Positions 1 through 5,466 of a stretch of 5,466 nucleotides of DNA are shown one piece after another. The translations under genes and the position numbers were made by a program. The DNA is from JAHCHG01 sp038251885. Its GTDB lineage: Bacteria; Acidobacteriota; Blastocatellia; Pyrinomonadales; Pyrinomonadaceae. The stretch covers positions 1 through 5,466 of the forward strand of contig JBBSAX010000296.1 of NCBI GenBank assembly GCA_038251885.1, written 5' to 3'. The notes below the pieces were generated by a model. It worked only from the letters and a program-made list of their open reading frames with translations, ran no database searches and was not told the origin of the DNA. Within the stretch, counting starts at the first letter, position 1. The number at the start of each line of letters is the position of its first letter.

Positions 1-366
1 AATTTGGGAATGAAGGATTTGAAGATCACGCTTATTCAAAAAGATGACAAAATCTTTGCCGCAATCGAATCGGAACAACCGACACCGGAAAGAGCGCAAA
101 CTCTGGCAAGCGGATTAAACGGTCTGATTGCAGGTGCTAAACTTATTGTTAAAGGTGAAGATGAAAAGTTTCTGCTAAGTAAAGCACAACCACCGACAAG
201 CAAAGGTAAAATTCTTCTTTTAAATGTCGAACTTCCGAAAGATGCTATACAAGAAATGATCGTTCGCAAAATAGCAGAGGACGCGAAAAAGAAAGCCGAA
301 GAAGAAAAAAAAAATAATCCGCTAAAAGGCACGGCGCAAACTCTTAACTCGAATACGGGCAAATGA
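1..366 (+). CDS. Uncharacterised small charged protein, probably the 3' end of a longer gene
   Basis: I do not recognise this protein. The reading frame is open to the first base of the window, so the visible part is probably a C-terminal portion. A TTG at 4 or an ATG at 10 could be the true start, but only 3 to 9 upstream bases are visible and a ribosome binding site cannot be judged. Counting from the TTG, residues 6-85 read like alternating beta strands and short helices (for example KITLIQ, KIFAAI, KLIVK, ILLLNVEL). They are followed by a Lys/Glu/Ala-rich helix at about 88-104 and a polar tail. No signal peptide, membrane segment, cysteine or catalytic motif is seen, so the visible part would be soluble. 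A run of ten A (305-314) lies in the Lys-rich segment. The stop codon overlaps the ATG of the next small ORF by four bases (ATGA), which suggests translational coupling in one operon. Confidence 0.7.
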   Translation, partial: NLGMKDLKITLIQKDDKIFAAIESEQPTPERAQTLASGLNGLIAGAKLIVKGEDEKFLLSKAQPPTSKGKILLLNVELPKDAIQEMIVRKIAEDAKKKAEEEKKNNPLKGTAQTLNSNTGK

Positions 367-437
367 AAAAATTAAGCCAACTAACCCTTATATTCTGCGG
401 CTTGCTGATGCTTGCCGCATTTCCTGTTTTCATTTAG
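363..437 (+). CDS. 24-residue hydrophobic peptide, signal-sequence-like
   Basis: The ATG at 363 overlaps the TGA of the preceding gene and opens a frame of 24 codons ending at TAG (435-437). The peptide has a short basic start (MKKL) followed by an almost unbroken hydrophobic stretch, LTLIFCGLLMLAAFPVFI. It looks like a secretion signal or single membrane segment with no mature domain behind it. One cysteine sits at residue 12. It is in the same frame as the secreted-protein gene at 447; only the TAG and three codons separate them. It could be a real small membrane protein, a coupling ORF that carries ribosomes to the next start, or the remnant of an older N-terminus. There is no clear ribosome binding site, so expression would depend on termination-reinitiation at the ATGA. 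The layout is certain, the biological role is not. Confidence 0.45.
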   Translation: MKKLSQLTLIFCGLLMLAAFPVFI

Positions 438-446
438 AAAGAATTA

Positions 447-1214
447 ATGAGCAAAAATAAAAGCTATAATTCAATACTTTTCTTAACAACCTTGAGCGTT
501 TATCTCGGCTTGGTTTTGGTAGGTGCATCGCCGTCTGTTTTAGCACAGCAAGCGGCTTTGACGAGCAGGTTCGAGATTAAAAATGAAGTTAGTATCGAAG
601 ACGATTTAGATAAAAATCCCGGAGAAGATGAAGGCATTAATCATTATTTTCTCACCAGATTTGACAATGCTCTGGACGATTTTGTTAAAGATTTGCGAGC
701 ATTAAACCGGCGCGGCAAATATAAATTTAACAGCAGATCGAAATATAAAAATCAGGAAGAAATAATAATCGGCAGCGGACACACTTTTTGTTCGGATAAT
801 ATTGTTGATGCTTCATCGAGTTACGTTGTTTCGTGGGTTTCGGATGAACTGGAAAAACTCAGAAAAAATCTCGACATTGCCGACGGCAAGAAATACAGCG
901 AACTCGCCTCATTTATCGAAAATCCGGTTGACGCAACAGGTTATCGGCAATGCAAAGAATTCGGTCTGGAATTTTCTCTGGATAAAAAAGAACTCAAAGT
1001 AAAAGTTAATTTTACGCAGAATTCAACGCAGCAAGCATCAGTTACTGCGAATGATTTAAATAACGGCTTTTCAACAAAAGCACTAAGCGCACAAAAAAAT
1101 TCTACTAAAAAATTCTATCAAAACACCGAAGCAAAAGCTGAAAATCAATACGTTTCGGTCATCACACGCCTTCCACGCGGCTCACTAGATACGCTTGTCA
1201 AAAGCAAAAGATAA
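447..1214 (+). CDS. Predicted Sec-exported protein of unknown function
   Basis: This encodes 255 residues of no family I recognise. Residues 1-33 form a classic signal peptide: basic start (MSKNK), hydrophobic core at about 9-27, and a VLA-QQ cleavage site after Ala33. No lipobox cysteine is present, so the product should be released into the periplasm or beyond. The mature part is about 222 residues, strongly hydrophilic and charged. It has an acidic patch at about 50-62, a possible helix with many Asp/Lys/Arg at 70-90, and two cysteines (115 and 169) that could form a disulfide. The last 80 residues are rich in Ser, Thr, Asn, Gln and Lys and look flexible. The ATG at 447 has only a weak purine-rich site (AGAAAG, 436-441) and lies nine bases after the TAG of the hydrophobic ORF, so coupled initiation is likely. 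The gene lies directly upstream of secA in the same orientation. The ORF and signal peptide are well supported; the function is unknown. Confidence 0.8.
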   Translation: MSKNKSYNSILFLTTLSVYLGLVLVGASPSVLAQQAALTSRFEIKNEVSIEDDLDKNPGEDEGINHYFLTRFDNALDDFVKDLRALNRRGKYKFNSRSKYKNQEEIIIGSGHTFCSDNIVDASSSYVVSWVSDELEKLRKNLDIADGKKYSELASFIENPVDATGYRQCKEFGLEFSLDKKELKVKVNFTQNSTQQASVTANDLNNGFSTKALSAQKNSTKKFYQNTEAKAENQYVSVITRLPRGSLDTLVKSKR

Positions 1215-1427
1215 GCAAACCAGAGTTTCGAGCGCGAATGTCTCCATTTTAAAAACGCGGGAACGTATCTTTCCAACTTAAAACTCATTTCCAAACTTTT
1301 CTTTTCGCAACAATCCGTTAAAGTTAGAGGTTTGCCGTGTGCGTCGGCGTTGATTTTTAAATATTTTTATAGGTTTACGATTGAAAATTAAACAATCTAA
1401 ATCGGCTAGTTAAAGAGGATTAAAAAA
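1215..1427 (+). other. Intergenic leader region of secA
   Basis: No credible gene lies here on either strand. The region becomes AT-rich towards secA. A weak GCCG/CGGC dyad (1334-1337 and 1345-1348) is followed by T-rich sequence, but a four-pair stem is too short to call a terminator. Possible promoter-like hexamers exist (TTGCCG at 1332 with TTTAAA at 1356, spacing 18), but the match is poor in this AT-rich setting. A good Shine-Dalgarno sequence, AGAGGA at 1414-1419, sits eight bases before the secA ATG and fixes its start. secA may be transcribed from here, by read-through from upstream, or both. Confidence 0.5.
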
Positions 1428-4229
1428 ATGGCAAGTTTTGCAGATAAAGTAGTAAATAAAATTTTCGGTTCGGCGACCGACCGACTTTTGAAAAAAGTTA
1501 AACCGACCGTTCAGGAAATCAACGATCTCGAACCGCAGATTCAGAAACTTTCGGATGATGAATTAAAAGCGCAAACTGCGAAATTCAAGGAAAAAGTAGC
1601 AAATGCGATTGCGGGAATTGACGACAGAATGGAACGGCTCAAAGCCGAGCAAGAGGCTTTGCATTCCATTTTGCCTGAAGCGTTTGCGACCGTGCGTGAG
1701 GCATCCATCAGAGTTACAGAGATGCGTCATTTCGATGTTCAGTTAATTGGCGGTATCACACTTCATCAGGGAAAAATCGCCGAGATGCGGACAGGTGAAG
1801 GTAAAACGCTGGTTTCGACGCTTCCGGCTTATTTAAACGCACTTACCGGACGCGGCGTTCACATTGTTACGGTCAATGATTATCTTGCTCTGCGCGACGC
1901 AGAATGGATGGGCAAAATCCACAAATTTTTGGGTTTGACCGTCGGCTGTATCCAAAATGATATGGACGATTACGAACGCAAAGAGCAATACTTATCCGAC
2001 ATCACATACGGAACGAACAACGAATTCGGCTTTGATTATCTGCGCGATAATATGAAATTTGATCCCGAACAACTCGTTCAACGCGATCATTATTATTCGA
2101 TCATTGACGAAGTTGATTCGATCCTGATTGACGAAGCGCGAACGCCTTTGATCATTTCCGGCGCGTCAGATGATGCGACCGATAAATATTTCACGGCAAA
2201 TCAGATAATTCCGCATTTTGAGCGCGGACATAAAGATGAAGAAACAAAGGTTACAACGGGCGATTATCTGCTCGACGAAAAAAATCATTCGTCGGTTTTG
2301 ACCGAGCAAGGCGTTGCAAAAGCGGAAAAACTTCTCGGCGTTGACAATCTCTACGATCCGGGAAATATGGAGCTTTTGCACTGCGTTGAGCAGGCTTTGA
2401 AAGCGCACACGCTTTATAGAAAAGATCACCAATACGTCGTTCAGGAAGGCGAAGTTATTATCGTTGACGATTTTACGGGACGTTTAATGGCTGGTCGCCG
2501 TTGGTCGGATGGACTTCATCAAGCGGTCGAAGCCAAAGAAGGTGTAACAATCGAACGCGAAAATCAAACATTGGCGACGATCACTTTGCAAAATTATTTC
2601 CGTATGTATGAGAAACTTTCCGGTATGACCGGAACGGCGGAAACGGAAGAAAAGGAATTCGGCGAAACTTATCAACTCGAAGTTATCGTCATTCCGACGA
2701 ATCGCCCGATGGTTCGTGTTGATAAATCCGACGTAATTTACCGAACCTTGCCGGAAAAATGGAATGCGATTGTTGAAGAAATTCAACAGTTACACAAAAA
2801 AGGTCAGCCGATTCTGGTCGGAACGGTTTCGGTCGAGAATTCCGAATTGGTTGCCGAAAGATTAAAGAAAGTCGGCGTTCCGCATAATGTTTTGAACGCG
2901 AAATATCACGAACGCGAAGCCGAAATCGTCGCGCAAGCCGGACGCAAAGGCGCGGTCACAATTGCGACGAATATGGCTGGACGCGGAACGGATATTATTC
3001 TTGGTGGAAACGCGGAATTCCTTGCCCGCGATTATCTGAAGCGTCAGGAAATCAATCCCGACGAAGCGACCGAAGAACAGTTTGAAGAGCAACTTCGCAA
3101 AGCAAAACGGGTTGTCGAAGAAGAACACAAGGAAGTTATCGCGGCTGGCGGTTTGAAAATCCTCGCCACCGAACGCCACGAATCGCGCCGCATTGATAAT
3201 CAGCTGCGCGGACGTTCCGGTCGTCAAGGCGATCCGGGCGAAACGAAATTCGTTTTATCTCTCGAAGACGATTTAATGCGAATTTTCGCGGGCGACAAAG
3301 TTCGTTCGATGATGGAATGGCTCGGAATGGAAGAAGGCGTTGCCATCGAATCGAAAACCGTTTCCAAACAAATCGAAAGAGCGCAAAAAGCGGTCGAAGC
3401 ACGAAACTTTGAAACGCGTAAACACGTTCTCAAATACGACGACGTGATGAACAAACAACGCGAAACGATCTACGGTTTGCGCCGCCAATTGATGCTCGAA
3501 CCCGAACACCGTGAATATCTTTTGGGCGAAAACGGAGTCTCCCGCGATCTTTTGGGCGATTTGACCGCGCAATATCTAAACGCGGCAGTTGCACCGTCAG
3601 AGTGGGACGTTGACACTTATGCCGCTGAAATCGAAAGCATTTACGCTGTTGACCCGGCGGTTGATGCAGATGTAGATTTCAAAAAAATGAATCCCGAACA
3701 GGTCGAAGAAGCGATCTGGAAAAAGGGAATTGAAAACTACGAAGAAAAGGAAAAAATGGCGGGCGCGGAATCTCTGCGGGCGTATGAGCGTTATATTATG
3801 CTCAACATTATTGACTCGCAATGGAAAGATCATCTGCTTTCAATTGATCACGTCAAACAAGGAATCGGCTTGGTCGGCTACGGGCAAAAAGATCCGCTCG
3901 TCGAATATAAAAAGCAATCGTTCGATATGTTCCAGGATATGCTCGACCGCATTGACACAAACACGACAAAAGCATTATTCAACCTTGAAATCGTCGTCAA
4001 AGATGAACAGGAAGAAATGGAACGCCTCGAACGCCTCGAACGGCAACGCGCCCGCCGCCAAGCGGCAGGAATGGCTTTCACGGGTGCTTATGAAGGAGTC
4101 GCCGCCGCCGGCGAAGAAGCTCTAAAACACACGCCGTTCGTCCGCGATCAACCGAAAGTAAAACCGAATGATCCGTGTTACTGCGGCTCAGGCAAAAAAT
4201 TCAAAAAATGCCACGGCTCAGGTGTTTAA
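1428..4229 (+). CDS. secA: Protein translocase ATPase SecA
   Basis: SecA is the ATP-driven motor that pushes unfolded preproteins through the SecYEG channel. The 933-residue product is complete and slightly longer than the roughly 900-residue E. coli protein. Visible motifs in order: Walker A MRTGEGKT (120-127, Lys126); Walker B DEVD (227-230) continuing into IDEARTPLIISG (234-245); the preprotein cross-linking domain region (about 235-400); DDFTGR (347-352) and MTGTA (400-404); TNMAGRGTD of the second helicase domain (514-522, Arg519); and QLRGRSGRQGDPG (592-604). The helical scaffold follows with SQWKDHL (Trp799). A Glu/Arg-rich linker near 865-885 leads to the C-terminal zinc site: Cys917, Cys919, Cys928 and His929. 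This tail is the known SecB- and phospholipid-interacting element in proteobacteria; I infer only zinc binding here. The insert between 530 and 575 is Glu/Lys-rich, as in many non-enteric SecAs. The start is set by AGAGGA eight bases upstream. A strong terminator follows. Confidence 0.98.
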   Translation: MASFADKVVNKIFGSATDRLLKKVKPTVQEINDLEPQIQKLSDDELKAQTAKFKEKVANAIAGIDDRMERLKAEQEALHSILPEAFATVREASIRVTEMRHFDVQLIGGITLHQGKIAEMRTGEGKTLVSTLPAYLNALTGRGVHIVTVNDYLALRDAEWMGKIHKFLGLTVGCIQNDMDDYERKEQYLSDITYGTNNEFGFDYLRDNMKFDPEQLVQRDHYYSIIDEVDSILIDEARTPLIISGASDDATDKYFTANQIIPHFERGHKDEETKVTTGDYLLDEKNHSSVLTEQGVAKAEKLLGVDNLYDPGNMELLHCVEQALKAHTLYRKDHQYVVQEGEVIIVDDFTGRLMAGRRWSDGLHQAVEAKEGVTIERENQTLATITLQNYFRMYEKLSGMTGTAETEEKEFGETYQLEVIVIPTNRPMVRVDKSDVIYRTLPEKWNAIVEEIQQLHKKGQPILVGTVSVENSELVAERLKKVGVPHNVLNAKYHEREAEIVAQAGRKGAVTIATNMAGRGTDIILGGNAEFLARDYLKRQEINPDEATEEQFEEQLRKAKRVVEEEHKEVIAAGGLKILATERHESRRIDNQLRGRSGRQGDPGETKFVLSLEDDLMRIFAGDKVRSMMEWLGMEEGVAIESKTVSKQIERAQKAVEARNFETRKHVLKYDDVMNKQRETIYGLRRQLMLEPEHREYLLGENGVSRDLLGDLTAQYLNAAVAPSEWDVDTYAAEIESIYAVDPAVDADVDFKKMNPEQVEEAIWKKGIENYEEKEKMAGAESLRAYERYIMLNIIDSQWKDHLLSIDHVKQGIGLVGYGQKDPLVEYKKQSFDMFQDMLDRIDTNTTKALFNLEIVVKDEQEEMERLERLERQRARRQAAGMAFTGAYEGVAAAGEEALKHTPFVRDQPKVKPNDPCYCGSGKKFKKCHGSGV
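4020..4046 (+). repeat. secA: Nine-base tandem repeat in secA coding an Glu-Arg-Leu run
   Basis: GAACGCCTC occurs twice in tandem (4020-4028 and 4029-4037), followed by a diverged third copy. It encodes ERLERLERQ in the linker between the helical scaffold and the zinc tail of SecA. The unit is in frame, so copy-number changes would lengthen or shorten a charged helical linker without breaking the gene. This is a minor feature, seen directly. Confidence 0.7.
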
Positions 4230-4240
4230 AGGCAAAAGGA

Positions 4241-4278
4241 AAAAAGTGGAAGGTTTGAAACTTTCCACTTTTTATTTT
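4241..4278 (+). terminator. Rho-independent terminator of secA
   Basis: The left arm starts eleven bases after the secA stop. Bases 4241-4255 pair with 4259-4273, giving a 15-pair stem with one G-T wobble (4252/4262) and a TGA loop. The 3' arm ends in TTTTT and continues ATTTT, giving the U-rich tract. The left side is A-rich (AAAAGG then AAAAAA), so the hairpin could also stop transcription coming from the other strand. It separates secA from the AT-rich genes to the right. Confidence 0.93.
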
Positions 4279-4290
4279 GGTTTCCTATTT

Positions 4291-4322
4291 ACAACAAAAC
4301 TGTTGCACAACAAATTTGTTGT
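4291..4322 (+). repeat. Alternating inverted-repeat arms, including a 16-base perfect palindrome
   Basis: Four short arms alternate: CAACA (4292-4296), TGTTG (4301-4305), CAACA (4308-4312) and TGTTG (4317-4321). The last two belong to the perfect palindrome ACAACAAATTTGTTGT (4307-4322). Each TGTTG can pair with the CAACA on either side, so alternative hairpins are possible. The octamer ACAACAAA occurs twice, 16 bases apart (4291 and 4307). The block could be a double operator for a dimeric regulator, or an RNA switch in the leader of the zinc-ribbon gene. It lies upstream of the candidate promoter at 4414, which favours a DNA-binding site if that promoter is the real one. Confidence 0.55.
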
Positions 4323-4413
4323 AAAAGAAAATGTATTTTAATTGTTGAAATTGAAATTCTAACTGAGGTGATTAAGAAAATTTTAACTTGGCATTTAACT
4401 GTGTTAAAAATTG

Positions 4414-4442
4414 TTGATTTGAACTTATCAATTTGTTATTCT
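4414..4442 (+). promoter_or_regulatory. Candidate sigma-70-type promoter for the zinc-ribbon gene
   Basis: TTGATT (4414-4419) and TATTCT (4437-4442) are separated by 17 bases. Each matches the consensus hexamer in four of six positions. Transcription would begin near 4449, about 42 bases before the ATG at 4491 and downstream of the GTG at 4368. Chance matches are common in such AT-rich sequence, so this is only a candidate. Confidence 0.35.
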
Positions 4443-4476
4443 GAAAGTGGTAATACTCTACTCCATACTACCTCAC

Positions 4477-4482
4477 AGGAAA
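4477..4482 (+). promoter_or_regulatory. Ribosome binding site deciding the zinc-ribbon gene start
   Basis: AGGAAA lies eight bases before the ATG at 4491. The alternative upstream start, GTG at 4368, has no purine-rich site at the right distance. It would add 41 residues that do not resemble a domain and stand before a clean zinc ribbon. The site therefore argues for the shorter protein. Confidence 0.75.
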
Positions 4483-4490
4483 TTAACTCA

Positions 4491-5132
4491 ATGCAATCTA
4501 AAAAATGTCTGATTTGTGATTTAATAAGTTTTGCGGATGCTACAGTTTGCAAACAGTGCGGGACAAATTTCACGGAGTTTAATTCTCCTAAAAAGACTAA
4601 TCTTTTTACTTGTCCTGATTGTCAAAATCTTTGTTCAAAAACTGCACCAAATTGTCCAAGTTGTGGGAAAGTCTTTAATCCTACACCTGTATATATTACA
4701 CAGCCGCCAAAAAAGACAACTCCTTTTACTTGGTTTGTGCTTGTTGTAATTCTAGCCGTTCCCATTCTTTGCTGTTTATCAACTTCTAATAAAACAACAT
4801 CCACATCGTCGGAGTATGCAACTGCGGCAACTCCTATTAACCCACCTAAAAACTCGAAAGACCCAAAGGACTATAATAATCCTGCCGGTCGAAAAATTTT
4901 TATTAATGGTTTTAAACAAATGGCTATAGAAAATGGCAGTTCAGAAGTAATATTTGATACTGAAGGAATTGAAAACAAAATTTTGTCAATCCAATCAAGA
5001 CTTATTGAGCGGAATGATTGTTCAAAGTTTGTCAGTGACTGGTCAAAAATGATGGCTAATGTTGGTTTCAACAAAGTAGTTTGTCGAAACAGCAACTCTA
5101 GAGAACAATGGTCATACGTTCTCACATCGTAA
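4491..5132 (+). CDS. Double zinc-ribbon protein with one membrane segment and an exported C-terminal domain
   Basis: The 213-residue product (from ATG 4491) begins with two zinc ribbons of identical spacing, CX2C-X10-CX2C: Cys6, 9, 20, 23 and Cys41, 44, 55, 58, with an extra Cys48. A Pro/Lys-rich stretch ending PPKKTTP leads into one hydrophobic helix (about 79-96). A Ser/Thr/Pro/Lys linker (97-130) and a small folded domain (about 131-213) follow. The lysines before the helix put the zinc ribbons in the cytoplasm and the C-terminus outside. Cys177 and Cys198 in the outer domain could form a disulfide. The ending (GFNKVVC then a Trp-x-Tyr-x-Leu pattern) resembles a small domain I recall from other bacterial hypothetical proteins, but I cannot name the family. 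Paired zinc ribbons usually bind protein or nucleic acid; no enzyme motif is present. An in-frame GTG at 4368 would give 254 residues but lacks a ribosome binding site. The base composition is clearly lower in GC than secA. The gene is solid, its role unknown. Confidence 0.88.
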   Translation: MQSKKCLICDLISFADATVCKQCGTNFTEFNSPKKTNLFTCPDCQNLCSKTAPNCPSCGKVFNPTPVYITQPPKKTTPFTWFVLVVILAVPILCCLSTSNKTTSTSSEYATAATPINPPKNSKDPKDYNNPAGRKIFINGFKQMAIENGSSEVIFDTEGIENKILSIQSRLIERNDCSKFVSDWSKMMANVGFNKVVCRNSNSREQWSYVLTS

Positions 5133-5153
5133 TCAATTAATAGGAAATATAAA

Positions 5154-5216
5154 TTGAAAGAAAATACTTTGTTTTTCTTCTGCAAAGTAAATAGAACCAA
5201 TGAACGAAACCTTTAA
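5154..5216 (+). CDS. Possible 20-codon leader ORF with TTG start
   Basis: A TTG at 5154 sits six bases after AGGAAA (5142-5147), and its frame runs 20 codons to the TAA at 5214. The peptide begins with Lys and Glu and contains the run LFFFC. It overlaps the start of the next gene in another frame, so ribosomes on it would pass over the ATG at 5200 and through the hairpin at 5165-5189. This could be a regulatory leader peptide or simply chance. I rate it low because the start codon is weak and the ORF is very short. Confidence 0.15.
   Translation: MKENTLFFFCKVNRTNERNL
5165..5189 (+). repeat. Short hairpin just before the last gene
   Basis: TACTTTG (5165-5171) pairs perfectly with CAAAGTA (5183-5189) around a pyrimidine-rich loop of eleven bases; a G-T pair can add an eighth pair. 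No T-tract follows, so it is not a standard terminator. It ends ten bases before the ATG at 5200, where it could influence translation, or it may be a binding site for a regulator. Confidence 0.4.
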
Positions 5217-5466
5217 GAGATTGCAAATTCTTGATGCTACACCCAATCAGAAATTAATTGATTTATATAATTATGAATTTGCACGTAAAAATAATAATTA
5301 CGAACTTATCGTTAATAATAAAGTACAGGGCTTTCTCATAAAAATTGAAAACAAGGCGGCAAAGAGTTATTTTTATAGTTTTGCGAAACAGAAAAGTAAC
5401 CAATTATGCTGCCTTGTCAAGAAAATAGTAGAAGTTTTTCCGAGAAACTGCAACGTGCCGAAGGCT
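5200..5466 (+). CDS. Uncharacterised AT-rich gene, 3' end beyond the window
   Basis: An ATG at 5200 opens a frame of 89 codons that is still open at the last base, so the gene is cut by the window edge. An in-frame TAA at 5188 rules out an ATG, GTG or TTG start further upstream. The visible protein starts MNETFKRLQILD and is rich in Asn, Lys, Tyr and Phe. A possible helix at 5-30 (FKRLQILDATPNQKLIDLYN) is followed by strand-like segments (YELIVNN, QGFLIKIEN) and an aromatic stretch (SYFYSF). It has adjacent cysteines at 70-71 and one at 84. No signal peptide, membrane helix or recognised motif is seen, so it is probably cytoplasmic so far as visible. The ribosome binding site is weak. It lies 67 bases after the zinc-ribbon gene with no terminator between, so the two may be cotranscribed. 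No function can be assigned. Confidence 0.65.
   Translation, partial: MNETFKRLQILDATPNQKLIDLYNYEFARKNNNYELIVNNKVQGFLIKIENKAAKSYFYSFAKQKSNQLCCLVKKIVEVFPRNCNVPKA

Noticed and set aside
305..314. Run of ten A in the first gene as a slippage or programmed frameshift site
   Set aside because: Both alternative frames hit TAA almost at once (315 in one, 323 in the other), so slippage would only trim the protein tail. The run is also explained by Lys/Glu-rich coding in an AT-rich genome.
802..1002. Alternative-frame ORF of 66 codons inside the secreted-protein gene
   Set aside because: It lies wholly inside a well-supported gene with a signal peptide, has no ribosome site of note, and reads as a frame shadow.
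1334..1348. GCCG/CGGC dyad followed by T-rich sequence as a terminator before secA
   Set aside because: The stem is only four pairs with a seven-base loop, and the T-tract starts several bases later and is interrupted by A. It is much weaker than the secA terminator.
2166..3833. Several minus-strand ORFs of 76 to 121 codons across secA
   Set aside because: All are antisense to conserved SecA motifs, their lengths are expected from the codon bias of secA, and their products are Phe/Arg-rich low-complexity shadows.
3730..4125. Plus-strand ORF of 131 codons overlapping the end of secA
   Set aside because: It sits in another frame over the conserved SecA scaffold and linker; its Lys/Arg/Asn-rich product looks like a shadow and no own ribosome site is evident.
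4871..5200. Minus-strand ORF of 109 codons over the zinc-ribbon gene
   Set aside because: It is antisense to the folded C-terminal domain of a gene with clear cysteine patterns and start signals, and it shows no recognisable features.
1215..5466. CRISPR array, tRNA, rRNA or insertion sequence
   Set aside because: I saw no regularly spaced repeats, no cloverleaf or T-loop sequence, and no terminal inverted repeats with a transposase frame.

Overview
The window is a chromosomal segment from a bacterium of moderate to low GC content, with every credible gene on the + strand. Its anchor is a complete secA. The SecA sequence and the mix of conserved and unrecognised genes suggest an environmental Gram-negative lineage. 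My best guess is Acidobacteriota (Blastocatellia-like), but that is an impression from memory of SecA sequences and was not checked by any search.

Left part (1-1427): the end of a small charged protein (1-366, probably cut by the window edge) is followed by a 24-codon hydrophobic ORF (363-437). The two overlap by the four bases ATGA. Next comes a 255-residue predicted secreted protein (447-1214). The 24-codon ORF and the secreted-protein gene share a reading frame, separated only by one TAG and three codons. These three genes look like one translationally coupled unit. A 212-base gap then leads to secA; I see no clear terminator in it, so read-through into secA is possible.

Middle (1428-4278): secA encodes the 933-residue ATPase of the Sec translocase, with all expected motifs and an intact C-terminal zinc-binding tail. 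It ends in a strong rho-independent terminator (4241-4278) that may work in both directions.

Right part (4279-5466): composition drops visibly to AT-rich after the terminator, and the genes are accessory in character. A 212-base leader region holds alternating inverted-repeat arms and a candidate promoter. It precedes a 213-residue protein with two zinc ribbons, one membrane segment and a small exported C-terminal domain. The start of that gene is best placed at the ATG at 4491, not at an upstream GTG. A further AT-rich gene begins at 5200 behind a short hairpin and runs off the window end. I recognise no function for it.

Apart from SecA, no gene can be given a confident function. The secretion link is suggestive: SecA would export the neighbouring signal-peptide protein and help insert the membrane protein, but nothing in the sequence proves a dedicated system.
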